Assembly (NCBI RefSeq): GCF_012524165.2
Contig: NZ_JABACJ020000033.1
Coordinates: 1 to 36,655 of the forward strand
Reading direction: 5' to 3'
DNA from: Faecalicatena faecalis
GTDB lineage: Bacteria > Bacillota > Clostridia > Lachnospirales > Lachnospiraceae
DNA length: 36,655 bases
In this document: positions 1 through 8,492 of the stretch, in pieces
How positions within the stretch are numbered: the first letter of the stretch is position 1
How the letters are laid out: each line of letters opens with the position of its first letter
Made by a program: the position numbers and the translations under genes
Notes under the pieces: generated by a model
What the model was told of the DNA's origin: nothing
What the model saw: only the letters and a program-made list of their open reading frames with translations
The model's database searches: none

Positions 1-118
1 GGGCAGGCTTCCCATGGCATGAAAGAGAAAGTCAGCGCCTTGAGGCGCGGCCTAGTAGGGCGGGCTTAGAGCCCGCGTCCCGAGCCACCCGTTTTACGGG
101 TGGAGGCGACTGAGAACC
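1..118 (+). other. Structured GC-rich hairpin cluster; possible transposon right end or ncRNA 3' part
   Basis: Three adjacent hairpins are visible: GCGCC-TTGA-GGCGC (about 36-49), GCGGGCT-TAG-AGCCCGC (about 60-76) and CCACCCG-TTTTA-CGGGTGG (about 86-104). Short outer pairings such as AGTC (31-34) with GACT (109-112) could close them into one multibranched fold. The segment ends in GAGAACCC and an A/T-rich stretch. Terminal hairpins with a TTTTA-like loop followed by a short conserved tail are typical of IS200/IS605-type right ends, which double as the 3' scaffold of TnpB guide RNA. No tnpB coding sequence is inside the window, so this is an inference. Another structured RNA is an equal alternative. 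Confidence 0.35.
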
Positions 119-184
119 CTTTTTAAAATCGTATGAAATTGTTTTTTCGGGAAATGTTATATGGTGAAAACGAGCGAACTCTGT

Positions 185-190
185 TATACT
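185..190 (+). promoter_or_regulatory. Weak candidate -10 element for the sdaAB-sdaAA transcript
   Basis: TATACT lies at 185-190, 40 bases upstream of the chosen sdaAB start. The best -35 at a 17-base spacing is TGGTGA (162-167), a poor match. Nothing else in 119-229 looks like a regulatory element. Confidence 0.3.
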
Positions 191-229
191 GATAGGTAAG
201 AAAAAAGGTATGTTATGGAGGTTTGTGGC

Positions 230-895
230 ATGAATATTTTTGACATTTTGGGACCCGTGATGGTCGGGCCTTCCAGTTCGCATACGGCGGGAGCTGTACG
301 GATTGGGTATATTACAAGGAGCCTTATGGGGAGCAGGCCTGTGAAGGCAGTGATCGGACTGCACGGGTCATTTGCCGCTACTGGGAAAGGACACGGTACG
401 GACAGAGCACTTGTTGCCGGGCTTTTGGGGATGAAGCCGGATGACATGCGGATTCCAGACAGCTTTTCTGTGGCAGAGTCTGAAGGGCTTGAATTTACGA
501 TTCAGAATACCCAGATTGCGGGAGCGCATCCGAATACGGCGATTTTGAACGTGGTCGGCGAGGATGGTAAGACTTTAGAGGTGCAGGCCTCTTCCTTGGG
601 CGGTGGACGTATTATGGTGAATAAATTAGACGGAATCATGGTAAACTGTACAGGAGAGAGTCCGACTCTGATTATCTACAACCAGGATCAGCCAGGGTAT
701 GTTGCTGCTGTGACGTCCATGCTTGCGAAGGATTCCATTAATATCGCGACCCTGCAGCTTTACCGCGGAAAGAGGGGCGGACATGCTGTGATGGTGATCG
801 AGATCGACCAGCGCGTGCCAGAGAGCTCGATCCGGTGGCTGGAAGAGCAGGAGGGAATCCAAAAAGTGACTTATTTAGATGGGGAGGGAGCTTAA
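230..895 (+). CDS. sdaAB: L-serine dehydratase, iron-sulfur-dependent, beta subunit
   Basis: This is the beta subunit of the two-chain, [4Fe-4S]-dependent L-serine dehydratase, which deaminates serine to pyruvate and ammonia in the cytoplasm. The protein opens with the family signature around GPVMVGPSSSHTAGA, where the SSSHT run belongs to the substrate-binding region. It ends in an ACT-type domain (about residues 149-221, starting PGYVAAVTSMLAKDSINIA), which usually senses the amino acid. I chose ATG 230 because GGAGG at 217-221 sits eight bases upstream; an in-frame ATG at 215 overlaps that site and is less likely. The stop is one base from the sdaAA start, so the two subunits are translationally coupled. 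About 221 residues is normal for the split form. Confidence 0.95.
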   Translation: MNIFDILGPVMVGPSSSHTAGAVRIGYITRSLMGSRPVKAVIGLHGSFAATGKGHGTDRALVAGLLGMKPDDMRIPDSFSVAESEGLEFTIQNTQIAGAHPNTAILNVVGEDGKTLEVQASSLGGGRIMVNKLDGIMVNCTGESPTLIIYNQDQPGYVAAVTSMLAKDSINIATLQLYRGKRGGHAVMVIEIDQRVPESSIRWLEEQEGIQKVTYLDGEGA

Positions 896-896
896 G

Positions 897-1766
897 ATGT
901 CTTATCAATCTTTAGAAGAGATTAACGAACTGTGCAGGGAACAGAATATTCCTTTTTGGAGGGCCGTCCTTAAGGATGATATGAATGAGAGGACGGTCAG
1001 TGAGGAGGAATCCTTCCTGACAATGGAGGGCATGTGGAATGCGATGCTCAGTGCCAGCGAGGATTATGATGAGAGGCTGCATTCCAGCAGCGGTCTGGTC
1101 GGTGGAATCGGCGGACAGATGGAAAGATACCGTGAGAGGGGGGATACCCTGTGCGGTGACTTTGTATCCAGGGTGATTGTCCAGGCGCTTCAGATGGGAG
1201 AATCCAATGCGTGCATGAAGCGCATCGTTGCAGCACCTACCGCGGGAGCGTGCGGGGTGATACCGGCGGTTCTAGTTCCGATGTATAAAGAAGGACATAT
1301 TGATCGGGAGCAGATCATCCAGGCCTTGTATGTGACGGCAGGAATCGGTCAGGTCATTGCTTCCCGTGCATTTATCGCAGGCGCTGCGGGAGGATGTCAG
1401 GCGGAGATCGGCACAGCCTCTTCCATGGCAGCTGGTGCACTCGCCTTTTTAAAGGGCGGGGATAACGAACAGATCGTCCATGCTGCGGCAATGGCACTTA
1501 AGAATCTGCTGGGATTGGTATGTGACCCGGTGGCAGGATTGGTAGAAGTGCCCTGTGTCAAACGGAATGTGATCGGGGCAGTGAATGCGCTGTCGGCTGC
1601 AGACATGGCATTGGCAGGTATTACAAGTCAGATTCCGCCGGATCAGGTCATTGATGCCATGAAAGAAGTGGGCGAGTCAATGCATGTTTCCCTGCGTGAG
1701 ACAGGGGAGGGCGGTGTTGCCAATACACCGCGTGCAAAGGAGATTGTAGCCAGATTAGGGAAATAA
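897..1766 (+). CDS. sdaAA: L-serine dehydratase, iron-sulfur-dependent, alpha subunit
   Basis: This is the catalytic alpha chain that works with the upstream sdaAB product. It carries the conserved APTAGACGVIPAVL segment and four conserved-looking cysteines (C119, C167, C209, C220). Three cysteines of this family hold the catalytic [4Fe-4S] cluster whose free iron binds the serine hydroxyl. Start choice: ATG 897 has GGGGAGGGAG at 881-890 just upstream, whereas the in-frame ATG at 879 lies inside sdaAB and lacks a site. Length (289 residues) is typical. The oxygen-labile cluster fits an anaerobe using serine as a pyruvate source. No obvious hairpin terminator follows; the next promoter begins at 1803. 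Confidence 0.95.
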   Translation: MSYQSLEEINELCREQNIPFWRAVLKDDMNERTVSEEESFLTMEGMWNAMLSASEDYDERLHSSSGLVGGIGGQMERYRERGDTLCGDFVSRVIVQALQMGESNACMKRIVAAPTAGACGVIPAVLVPMYKEGHIDREQIIQALYVTAGIGQVIASRAFIAGAAGGCQAEIGTASSMAAGALAFLKGGDNEQIVHAAAMALKNLLGLVCDPVAGLVEVPCVKRNVIGAVNALSAADMALAGITSQIPPDQVIDAMKEVGESMHVSLRETGEGGVANTPRAKEIVARLGK

Positions 1767-1802
1767 CCAGGTTAAGAAAACGGAAAAAGTGAAAGTTTTA
1801 CC

Positions 1803-1831
1803 TTGACATAATTTTTTTGTTGTATTATAGT
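1803..1831 (+). promoter_or_regulatory. Sigma-A-type promoter for the Mn riboswitch and ATPase transcript
   Basis: A consensus -35 TTGACA (1803-1808) is followed after 17 bases by TATAGT (1826-1831), one mismatch from consensus. Initiation near 1838 would start the RNA directly at the riboswitch 5' stem. Confidence 0.8.
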
Positions 1832-1841
1832 TGGTTTTAGT

Positions 1842-1939
1842 AAAAGGGAGTAACTGGCGCTTGATAAAAGCGTTCGCGATGTCGTCAGTACGATGAGATA
1901 TCATCCGTATCGTGATTAAACGGTGAGACTTTTATTGCA
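1842..1939 (+). ncRNA. yybP-ykoY manganese riboswitch aptamer
   Basis: The leader shows the conserved ends of the yybP-ykoY (Mn2+) riboswitch: AAAAGGGAGTAAC at the 5' side and ACGGTGAGACTTTT at the 3' side, with an internal GTCGTCA. P1 can form between AAAAG (1842-1846) and CTTTT (1929-1933). Two internal hairpins are visible: CGCTT/AAGCG (1858-1872) and TACGATGA/TCATCCGTA (1889-1909). The 3' strand of P1 is shared with the terminator stem that follows, so the two structures exclude each other. By family knowledge, Mn2+ stabilises the aptamer and turns expression on. A cation P-type ATPase downstream fits this exactly. Confidence 0.9.
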
Positions 1940-1971
1940 TTACATACAGTGCAATAAGAGTCTCTTTTTTT
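1925..1971 (+). terminator. Riboswitch-controlled intrinsic terminator
   Basis: GAGACTTTTATTGCA (1925-1939) pairs with TGCAATAAGAGTCTC (1950-1964) over 15 positions, one of them G-U, followed by seven T residues (1965-1971). Bases 1929-1933 are also needed for riboswitch stem P1, so ligand binding should prevent this hairpin. Confidence 0.9.
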
Positions 1972-2039
1972 GTATGACAAAGGATGCAGGTGGTACAGAA
2001 GAAGAAACCGGATTGCGCGGAAGAAATGGAGGATTATAC

Positions 2040-4661
2040 ATGAAAGAATTTTATCAGATTTCCAGTGAAGAGGCCAAACAGAGGGTCAATGGTACGTTAG
2101 AGCCTCTGACAGCAGAGGAAGTACGTAAGCACCAGGAGAAGTATGGACCCAACGAACTGGTGGAGGGCAAGAAAAAGACGACCGTACAGATTTTCCTGGA
2201 ACAGTTCAAGGATTTTCTTGTAATCATCTTAATCATTGCAGCGATTGTATCGGGATTTCTTGGAGATGCGGAGAGTGCAGTTGTCATACTGATCGTGATT
2301 ACGATCAATGCCATCTTAGGAACAGTGCAGACAGTAAAAGCAGAGCAGTCACTTTCCAGCCTGAAAAAACTGTCAGGTCCTGAGGCAAAGGTACTGCGTG
2401 ACGGGAATGTGGTTCCGATTCCCTCTACCGAAGTAACAGTGGGAGATATCGTGATGTTAGATGCGGGAGATTATATTCCTGCTGACGGACGCCTGTTAGA
2501 AAGTGCGAGCTTAAAGGTCGATGAGAGTGCCCTGACTGGGGAGAGTCTGGGCGTGGAGAAACAGATTGAGCCAATTGAAGGGGAAGTACCCTTGGGGGAT
2601 CGTGTTAATATGGTGTATTCCGGAAGCTTCGTGACATACGGAAGAGGCTCTTTCCTTGTGACGGGAATTGGAATGGAGACAGAAGTGGGCAAGATTGCCA
2701 GTCTGTTAAAGACAACATCTGAAAAACGGACACCACTACAGATCAATCTGGATCAGTTCGGCCAGAAATTGTCCATTATTATTTTGATTTTCTGTGGAAT
2801 TTTATTTGGAATCAACGTGCTGCGCGGCGGCAATATGGGGGATGCGTTCTTGTTTGCGGTTGCATTGGCTGTGGCTGCGATTCCAGAGGCCCTCAGCTCC
2901 ATCGTAACGATTGTTCTGTCTTTTGGAACACAGAAAATGGCGAAGGAGCATGCAATCATTCGAAAACTCCAGGCTGTAGAAGGATTGGGGAGTGTATCTA
3001 TTATCTGTTCTGATAAGACAGGAACTCTGACACAGAATAAGATGACAGTAGAAGATTATTATGTCAATGAGACCAGAATTCCTTCAGAGGAGATCGACGT
3101 CAATCGTCCGGCTCACAGCATGCTGCTTTTATGCAGTATCTTGTGCAACGATTCTACCAATGTGGACGGTGTAGAGATTGGTGATCCTACAGAGACAGCA
3201 CTGATCAATCAGGGGAGCAGGCTCGGCGTCTTCGCACAGGATGTCAGGGAAAAGTATCCGCGTGAAAGCGAGAATCCTTTTGACAGTGACCGTAAATTAA
3301 TGTCTACACTCCATACGATCGATGGGAAGACGGTGATGGTCGTTAAGGGTGCTGTAGACGTACTGCTGGATCGTATGAAGTCTATTCAGATTCGCGATGA
3401 GGTGCGTGATTTTACAGAGGAAGACCGGGTGAAGATAGAAGCTCAGAACCAGGAATTCTCAAAAGGCGGACTGCGTGTCCTGGGATTTGCCTATAAGGAG
3501 CTTTTGCAAAGCCGCGAGCTGACTTTAGAAGATGAGCAGGATCTGGTATTTGTCGGTCTGATCTCTATGATGGACCCGCCGCGTGAGGAATCCAAGGCTG
3601 CAGTAGAGGAATGTAAGAGAGCAGGAATTCGTCCGATCATGATCACAGGTGATCATAAGGTGACCGCAGCAGCGATCGCAAAACGAATCGGTATCCTCAA
3701 AGAAGAATACGAGGCTTGTGAGGGTGCAGAAATCGATGGTATTTCTGATGAAGACTTAAAGGATTTTGTGGAGGGGATATCTGTATATGCACGTGTCTCA
3801 CCAGAACATAAGATCCGTATTGTCAGGGCCTGGCAGGAAAAGGGAAATATTGTATCCATGACCGGAGATGGTGTAAATGATGCACCGGCTTTGAAACAGG
3901 CAGATATCGGTGTGGCGATGGGAATTACGGGAAGCGAAGTATCTAAGGATGCGGCTTCTATGGTACTGACAGATGATAATTTTGCAACGATCGTGAAAGC
4001 GGTGGAGAATGGCCGTAATGTATACCGGAATATCAAAAACTCCATCCAGTTCCTTCTTTCTGGAAACTTCGGGGCAATCCTTGCGGTGCTCTATGCTTCC
4101 ATAGCGGGTCTCCCAGTTCCTTTTGCACCGGTACATCTGCTGTTCATCAATCTGCTGACAGACAGTCTTCCGGCAATTGCGCTGGGGCTGGAACCTCATT
4201 CCAAGGATGTCATGGATGAGAAGCCAAGGCCGATGAACGAATCGATTCTGACTAAGGATTTCCTGATGAAGATTGGTACAGAAGGGCTTTCCATTGGTGT
4301 TACAACGATGATTGCTTTTATGATTGGATATCAGACCAATGCGCTGCTGGCGAGCACAATGGCTTTTGGAACACTCTGTACGGCGCGTCTGGTGCATGGC
4401 TTTAACTGTAAATCCGACCATCCGGTACTATTTCGGAAGGTGTTCTTCAATAATATTTACCTGATCGGTGCATTCCTTTTGGGTCTGATTCTGATTACTG
4501 GTGTCATGGTCATACCAGGACTAGAGACGATATTTAAGGTACAGACGCTGAATATGGCACAGCTCTTCACAGTATATGGCCTTGCAGCAGCAAACCTTCC
4601 AATCATACAGCTCATGAAAGCTGTAAAGACAGCATATAGAAAGAGAAAAGGTAGTAAATAA
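2040..4661 (+). CDS. Cation-translocating P-type ATPase (P2A type, probable Mn2+/Ca2+ exporter)
   Basis: This is an ATP-driven membrane pump of the SERCA/PacL-like P2A group. Visible motifs are the actuator loop TGES (166-169), the phosphorylation site DKTGT with D325, the nucleotide-domain MITGDHK segment and the hinge GDGVND (609-614). The intramembrane M4 motif is PEAL (282-285), followed by SSIVT, where calcium pumps usually have PEGLP. The N-terminal half has a cation-ATPase N domain and two early helices; the C-terminus has a six-helix block. ATG 2040 is chosen because GGAGG (2028-2032) lies seven bases upstream and earlier in-frame codons overlap the riboswitch terminator. Control by a Mn2+ riboswitch points to manganese detoxification, as reported for streptococcal MgtA and lactococcal YoaB; calcium as an added substrate is possible. 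Confidence 0.92.
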   Translation: MKEFYQISSEEAKQRVNGTLEPLTAEEVRKHQEKYGPNELVEGKKKTTVQIFLEQFKDFLVIILIIAAIVSGFLGDAESAVVILIVITINAILGTVQTVKAEQSLSSLKKLSGPEAKVLRDGNVVPIPSTEVTVGDIVMLDAGDYIPADGRLLESASLKVDESALTGESLGVEKQIEPIEGEVPLGDRVNMVYSGSFVTYGRGSFLVTGIGMETEVGKIASLLKTTSEKRTPLQINLDQFGQKLSIIILIFCGILFGINVLRGGNMGDAFLFAVALAVAAIPEALSSIVTIVLSFGTQKMAKEHAIIRKLQAVEGLGSVSIICSDKTGTLTQNKMTVEDYYVNETRIPSEEIDVNRPAHSMLLLCSILCNDSTNVDGVEIGDPTETALINQGSRLGVFAQDVREKYPRESENPFDSDRKLMSTLHTIDGKTVMVVKGAVDVLLDRMKSIQIRDEVRDFTEEDRVKIEAQNQEFSKGGLRVLGFAYKELLQSRELTLEDEQDLVFVGLISMMDPPREESKAAVEECKRAGIRPIMITGDHKVTAAAIAKRIGILKEEYEACEGAEIDGISDEDLKDFVEGISVYARVSPEHKIRIVRAWQEKGNIVSMTGDGVNDAPALKQADIGVAMGITGSEVSKDAASMVLTDDNFATIVKAVENGRNVYRNIKNSIQFLLSGNFGAILAVLYASIAGLPVPFAPVHLLFINLLTDSLPAIALGLEPHSKDVMDEKPRPMNESILTKDFLMKIGTEGLSIGVTTMIAFMIGYQTNALLASTMAFGTLCTARLVHGFNCKSDHPVLFRKVFFNNIYLIGAFLLGLILITGVMVIPGLETIFKVQTLNMAQLFTVYGLAAANLPIIQLMKAVKTAYRKRKGSK

Positions 4662-4720
4662 AAGAGGAAATATAACCTAAAAAAGTGCATTGAATCGTGA
4701 GAACATCGTAGATAAGAAAA

Positions 4721-4790
4721 CTCCCGGGGATTTTCCCGGGAGCTTTCTATATGCCAAAGGCTGTGCACCGGTCAATCCGGTACACAGCCT
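4721..4790. terminator. Two consecutive hairpins between convergent genes
   Basis: CTCCCGGG (4721-4728) pairs with CCCGGGAG (4735-4742). AGGCTGTGCACCGG (4758-4771) pairs with CCGGTACACAGCCT (4777-4790). They lie between the convergent ATPase and permease genes and probably stop transcription from both sides, although the T tracts are short. Confidence 0.6.
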
Positions 4791-4841
4791 CTGGATATGT
4801 ATCATTATTATGTATCAAACCACTATTGCATACAGGCTTGT

Positions 4842-6260
4842 CTACTTCTTAACTGCTTCCTGTAATTCGATATTGAGGACTCTTCCGAATTCAGGGAACT
4901 TCTTCTTTGCATATGCACAGAAAACGATTCCTAGCAGTGCCCAGACTCCAATGATGATCCATTCAGGTATGCTCAGTCCAGAAGGCATTCCCGGCATATA
5001 GAGAATCAGCATCAAGCCGCTTAATGAGATTGCCATGAAACCAACGAAACGGTGGTTCTTTACCTTGTATGGTCTGTCTAGATCAGGTTCTTTTTTACGA
5101 AGGACCAGGAAGGAGATGGAGACCATCATGTAAGCGGTAACAGCTCCGACACCGCCGGCATTGGTCAGCCATTCCATCATAGCACGTCCGAAGAACGGCG
5201 CGATACAGGAAATTGCTCCGATCAGAAGGACTGCGTTGGAAGGGGTCTTATACTTCGGATGAATCTTCGTTAAAAAGGACGGGAGGCATTTGGCTTCTGC
5301 TAAAGCATAGATTGCACGGCTGCCGCCCATAAAGAAGGAATTCCAACTGGACAGGATGCCCGCCATTCCTCCGATGATCAGAATATCCGCCATGATGGTA
5401 TATCCGCCGTAGGCTTTCTTCATTGCATCAGCAGTGATCAGTACGCTTGTCTCCATCTCACCTTTTGACATCATCAGGGAAACGGCCAGGATGATCAGTG
5501 CATACCATGCAACAGCAGAAGCGATGGAAATCAGGATGACCTTACCGATCTGTTTGAATGGAATCGCGATCTCCTCGGCTGCCTGTGGAATAACGTCAAA
5601 GCCGACGAACATGAATGGGGTCATAACTGCCACTGACAAAAGGCCGCCGAAGCCATGGTCAAATAAAGGCTTTGTATGTGCGATGTCGCCTTTGAGGGCA
5701 GAGCCGAACATGAGGACAACACCAATTCCTACAATAATAAAGGTAAATACTCCCTGCATATAAGCAGCAGGCTTCACACCGATGTAGTTCACAATCGTAA
5801 TAATGATGGAACTTACGACACCTATAGCCACCCAAGTACCATAGATATCGAATCCTTCTACTGAATACATGTAGCCCTTCATAATTCCCGGTGCGATGTA
5901 TTCCAGGACGGTCGGCAGTGCACATGCTTCAAATGCTACAACACCAACATAGCCCAGGATGATGGCCCAGGTGCAGAGGAAGGACCAGTTCGGTCCGAGT
6001 GCACGGAGACTGAAAATCTGTTCACCGCCGCACTGTGGCATCGCCGAGGTCAGCTCAGCATAGGTCAGTCCAACGAACATGATCATGATACCGCCCATTA
6101 CGAAAGCGAGCATGGCACCGGCCGTACCAGCTTTCATGATCCATTGACCCGCCATGACTACCCAGCTCCAACCAATCATTGCGCCGAAAGCGATGGAAAA
6201 GACATCTTTTTTCCCAAGGACGCGGTCAAACTTACTTTTTTGAGTTTTGGGATTACTCAT
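4842..6260 (-). CDS. APC-superfamily amino acid permease
   Basis: A 472-residue, highly hydrophobic protein with about 12 membrane segments and the fold signature of the amino acid-polyamine-organocation superfamily. A first-helix glycine-rich segment (FGAMIGWSWVV) replaces the usual GxxIGxGI, and a YAELTSAMP segment follows helix 2. It likely imports an amino acid or amine by cation symport or exchange, but the substrate cannot be read from sequence. Start ATG 6260 has GGAG about seven bases upstream on the minus strand. The gene stands alone, between the double hairpin at 4721-4790 and the ftsH promoter region. Proximity to serine dehydratase might suggest amino acid fermentation, but there is no operon link. 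Confidence 0.88.
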   Translation of the reverse strand: MSNPKTQKSKFDRVLGKKDVFSIAFGAMIGWSWVVMAGQWIMKAGTAGAMLAFVMGGIMIMFVGLTYAELTSAMPQCGGEQIFSLRALGPNWSFLCTWAIILGYVGVVAFEACALPTVLEYIAPGIMKGYMYSVEGFDIYGTWVAIGVVSSIIITIVNYIGVKPAAYMQGVFTFIIVGIGVVLMFGSALKGDIAHTKPLFDHGFGGLLSVAVMTPFMFVGFDVIPQAAEEIAIPFKQIGKVILISIASAVAWYALIILAVSLMMSKGEMETSVLITADAMKKAYGGYTIMADILIIGGMAGILSSWNSFFMGGSRAIYALAEAKCLPSFLTKIHPKYKTPSNAVLLIGAISCIAPFFGRAMMEWLTNAGGVGAVTAYMMVSISFLVLRKKEPDLDRPYKVKNHRFVGFMAISLSGLMLILYMPGMPSGLSIPEWIIIGVWALLGIVFCAYAKKKFPEFGRVLNIELQEAVKK

Positions 6261-6573
6261 TTAATCACTCCAATCAATTTTTTTTGTATCCCCCAGTCAT
6301 TTTTATAGCAGTATAAGTGCTGTTAATTATGGTATAATTACAGCTTATACACTATATTTTATCATTATACACGACTTTCCCATTAGACTCTAGTACTAAT
6401 TTGAATCTTAGCAAGACAATGGCGAGGTAAATTGCGAATATCTACGTTGAATGGTTGACAAGTAAGGGAGTTAGAGTTATGTTATTCTTTACTATAAAAA
6501 GGGGGATTTTTATTGACAGGAGCCCGTATAAATAAAGGATGATAAATAGATTTACAAATAAGGAGGGGTACTG
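6261..6573. promoter_or_regulatory. Divergent control region between the permease and ftsH
   Basis: This 313-base A/T-rich spacer contains no convincing gene. Toward ftsH the best promoter is TTGACA (6455-6460), 17 bases, TATGTT (6478-6483). A second TTGACA at 6513-6518 lacks a well-spaced -10. AGGAGGGG at 6561-6568 serves ftsH. The permease promoter on the minus strand is not clear to me. Confidence 0.5.
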
Positions 6574-8424
6574 ATGAAAAAAGTACAGAAGCCAAAAAAA
6601 CCACTGATTTTTTATTACATTATCGCAATTATTGTGATTCTGTTATTAAATTCCGTAATCTTTCCGAAGTTTATGAAGCAGTCTGTGAAGACCGTGGACT
6701 ATGGGACATTTTTGATGATGGTAGATAAGAAGGAGGTCAAAAAGGTTCAGATTGAGAATGACAGCATTTATTTTACAGATAAGGAAAAAGAGCCTAATTA
6801 TTATGAGACCACAACATTTGATGATCCTGATCTGGTCAACAGGCTGTATGATTCGGGCTGTTCCTTTGGCAGGGTAGTCAAGGAGGAGATGAATCCATTT
6901 TTGAGCATTCTGCTGACCTGGGGACTTCCGGTCCTGATTTTCTTCGGCCTGGGACAGCTTCTTACAAGAAGTATGATGAAGAAGATGGGCGGGGGCAATA
7001 TTCCGTCAATGCAGTTTGGAAAGAGCAATGCGAAGGTGTATGTAGAATCGACGACCGGGATTAAATTCAGTGATGTGGCGGGCGAAGATGAGGCCAAGGA
7101 GCTGCTGACGGAAATCGTGGACTTCCTTCATAATCCGCAGAAGTATCAGGAGATCGGAGCGTCACTTCCGAAAGGTGCACTGCTCGTGGGCCCTCCGGGA
7201 ACCGGAAAGACGCTCCTTGCTAAGGCTGTTGCGGGGGAGGCAGAGGTTCCTTTTTTCTCTATTTCAGGATCAGAGTTCGTGGAGATGTTCGTCGGAATGG
7301 GGGCATCTAAGGTGCGTGATCTGTTCAAGCAGGCAAATGAGAAGGCACCTTGTATCGTGTTTATTGATGAGATTGATACCATTGGTAAGAAACGTGACAA
7401 TCAGGGGATGGGCGGCAATGATGAGAGAGAACAGACATTGAACCAGCTTCTCACAGAGATGGATGGCTTCGATGCGTCTAAGGGAGTTGTGATCCTGGCG
7501 GCGACAAACCGGCCTGACAGCCTCGATCCAGCGCTGCTTCGACCGGGCAGATTTGATCGGCGGATTCCGGTAGAACTCCCGGATCTAAAGGGGCGGGAGG
7601 AAATCCTAAAAGTACATGGAAGAAAGGTCAGACTAGCGGACCATGTAGATTTTAATGCCATTGCAAGGGCTGCGTCAGGTGCATCGGGTGCAGAGCTTGC
7701 GAATATGATCAATGAGGCTGCATTAAAGGCGGTCAGAGAGGGCAGAAAGTATGTGGAGCAGGCTGATCTGGAGGAAAGCATCGAGGTCGTGATTGCTGGA
7801 TATCAGAAGAAGAACAAGGTTCTGTCCACAAAGGAAAGACTCATTGTCTCCTACCATGAGATCGGGCATGCCCTGGTGGCTGCCCTGCAGACGGACTCTG
7901 CACCTGTAACGAAGATTACAATCATACCAAGAACTTCTGGGGCTTTGGGCTATACCATGCAGGTGGATGAAGGAGAACGCAACCTGATGACAAAGGAGGA
8001 AATCCAGAACCGGATTGCCACCCTGACAGGGGGAAGATGTGCGGAGGCCTTGATTTTCGGAAGCATTACAACAGGAGCTTCCAATGATATCGAGCAGGCG
8101 ACAAAGCTGGCCAGAGCCATGATCACCAAATATGGAATGAGCGATGAGTTCGGCATGGTGGCGCTTGAGACAGAAGTAAATCCATACCTCGGAGGTGACA
8201 GTTCCTTGAGCTGTGCACCTGAGACTGCAAAGATAATTGACGAGATGGTGGTGAAAGTTGTCAAAGAGGAATATCAGAAAGCAATTAAGCTCCTTGAAGA
8301 TCATAAGGATAAGCTTCATGAGCTGGCGAAATATTTATATGAGAAGGAGACGATTACGGGAGAAGAGTTCATGGCAATTCTAAAGAACACTCCCGAAAGG
8401 GAAGATAGAACAGAAGAAATCTAA
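6574..8424 (+). CDS. ftsH: ATP-dependent zinc metalloprotease FtsH (variant HEIGH site)
   Basis: A membrane-anchored AAA+ protease that extracts and degrades misfolded or regulatory membrane proteins as a hexamer. The order is TM1 (about 10-30), an extracytoplasmic domain, TM2 (about 112-130) and an AAA domain with Walker A GPPGTGKT (about 206-213), Walker B IVFIDEID and pore loop FVGMG. The M41 peptidase domain follows. The zinc motif is HEIGH (about 428-432); it satisfies HExxH, but the family is almost always HEAGH. The third-ligand region ASNDIEQA is present. Length (616) is usual. Start ATG 6574 follows AGGAGGGG. It is a single-gene unit with its own promoter and terminator and may be a second FtsH paralogue, since clostridial housekeeping ftsH is usually near tilS-hpt. 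Confidence 0.95.
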   Translation: MKKVQKPKKPLIFYYIIAIIVILLLNSVIFPKFMKQSVKTVDYGTFLMMVDKKEVKKVQIENDSIYFTDKEKEPNYYETTTFDDPDLVNRLYDSGCSFGRVVKEEMNPFLSILLTWGLPVLIFFGLGQLLTRSMMKKMGGGNIPSMQFGKSNAKVYVESTTGIKFSDVAGEDEAKELLTEIVDFLHNPQKYQEIGASLPKGALLVGPPGTGKTLLAKAVAGEAEVPFFSISGSEFVEMFVGMGASKVRDLFKQANEKAPCIVFIDEIDTIGKKRDNQGMGGNDEREQTLNQLLTEMDGFDASKGVVILAATNRPDSLDPALLRPGRFDRRIPVELPDLKGREEILKVHGRKVRLADHVDFNAIARAASGASGAELANMINEAALKAVREGRKYVEQADLEESIEVVIAGYQKKNKVLSTKERLIVSYHEIGHALVAALQTDSAPVTKITIIPRTSGALGYTMQVDEGERNLMTKEEIQNRIATLTGGRCAEALIFGSITTGASNDIEQATKLARAMITKYGMSDEFGMVALETEVNPYLGGDSSLSCAPETAKIIDEMVVKVVKEEYQKAIKLLEDHKDKLHELAKYLYEKETITGEEFMAILKNTPEREDRTEEI

Positions 8425-8440
8425 AGAAAAGATTTAAAGA

Positions 8441-8483
8441 AAAGGCATCCAAAAGTGTAATTCACTCTTGGGTGCCTTTTTTT
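8441..8483 (+). terminator. Intrinsic terminator after ftsH (bidirectional)
   Basis: AAAGGCATCCAAAAGTG (8441-8457) pairs with CACTCTTGGGTGCCTTT (8463-8479) with a few G-U pairs, ending in a T run to 8483. The A-rich left side lets it also serve the convergent gatD gene. Confidence 0.9.
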
Positions 8484-8492
8484 AAGGGCCCT

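Noticed and set aside
108..118. CTGAGA-ACCC resembling part of a TPP riboswitch
   Set aside because: The other conserved TPP aptamer segments are missing and serine dehydratase is not a thiamine gene.
32..364. 110-residue minus-strand open frame at the left edge
   Set aside because: It crosses the structured hairpins and lies antisense to sdaAB, has no ribosome site and no recognisable protein character.
1923..2039. 39-residue N-terminal extension of the Mn/Ca ATPase
   Set aside because: It would be translated from the riboswitch terminator hairpin and lacks a ribosome site; GGAGG at 2028-2032 fixes the start at 2040.
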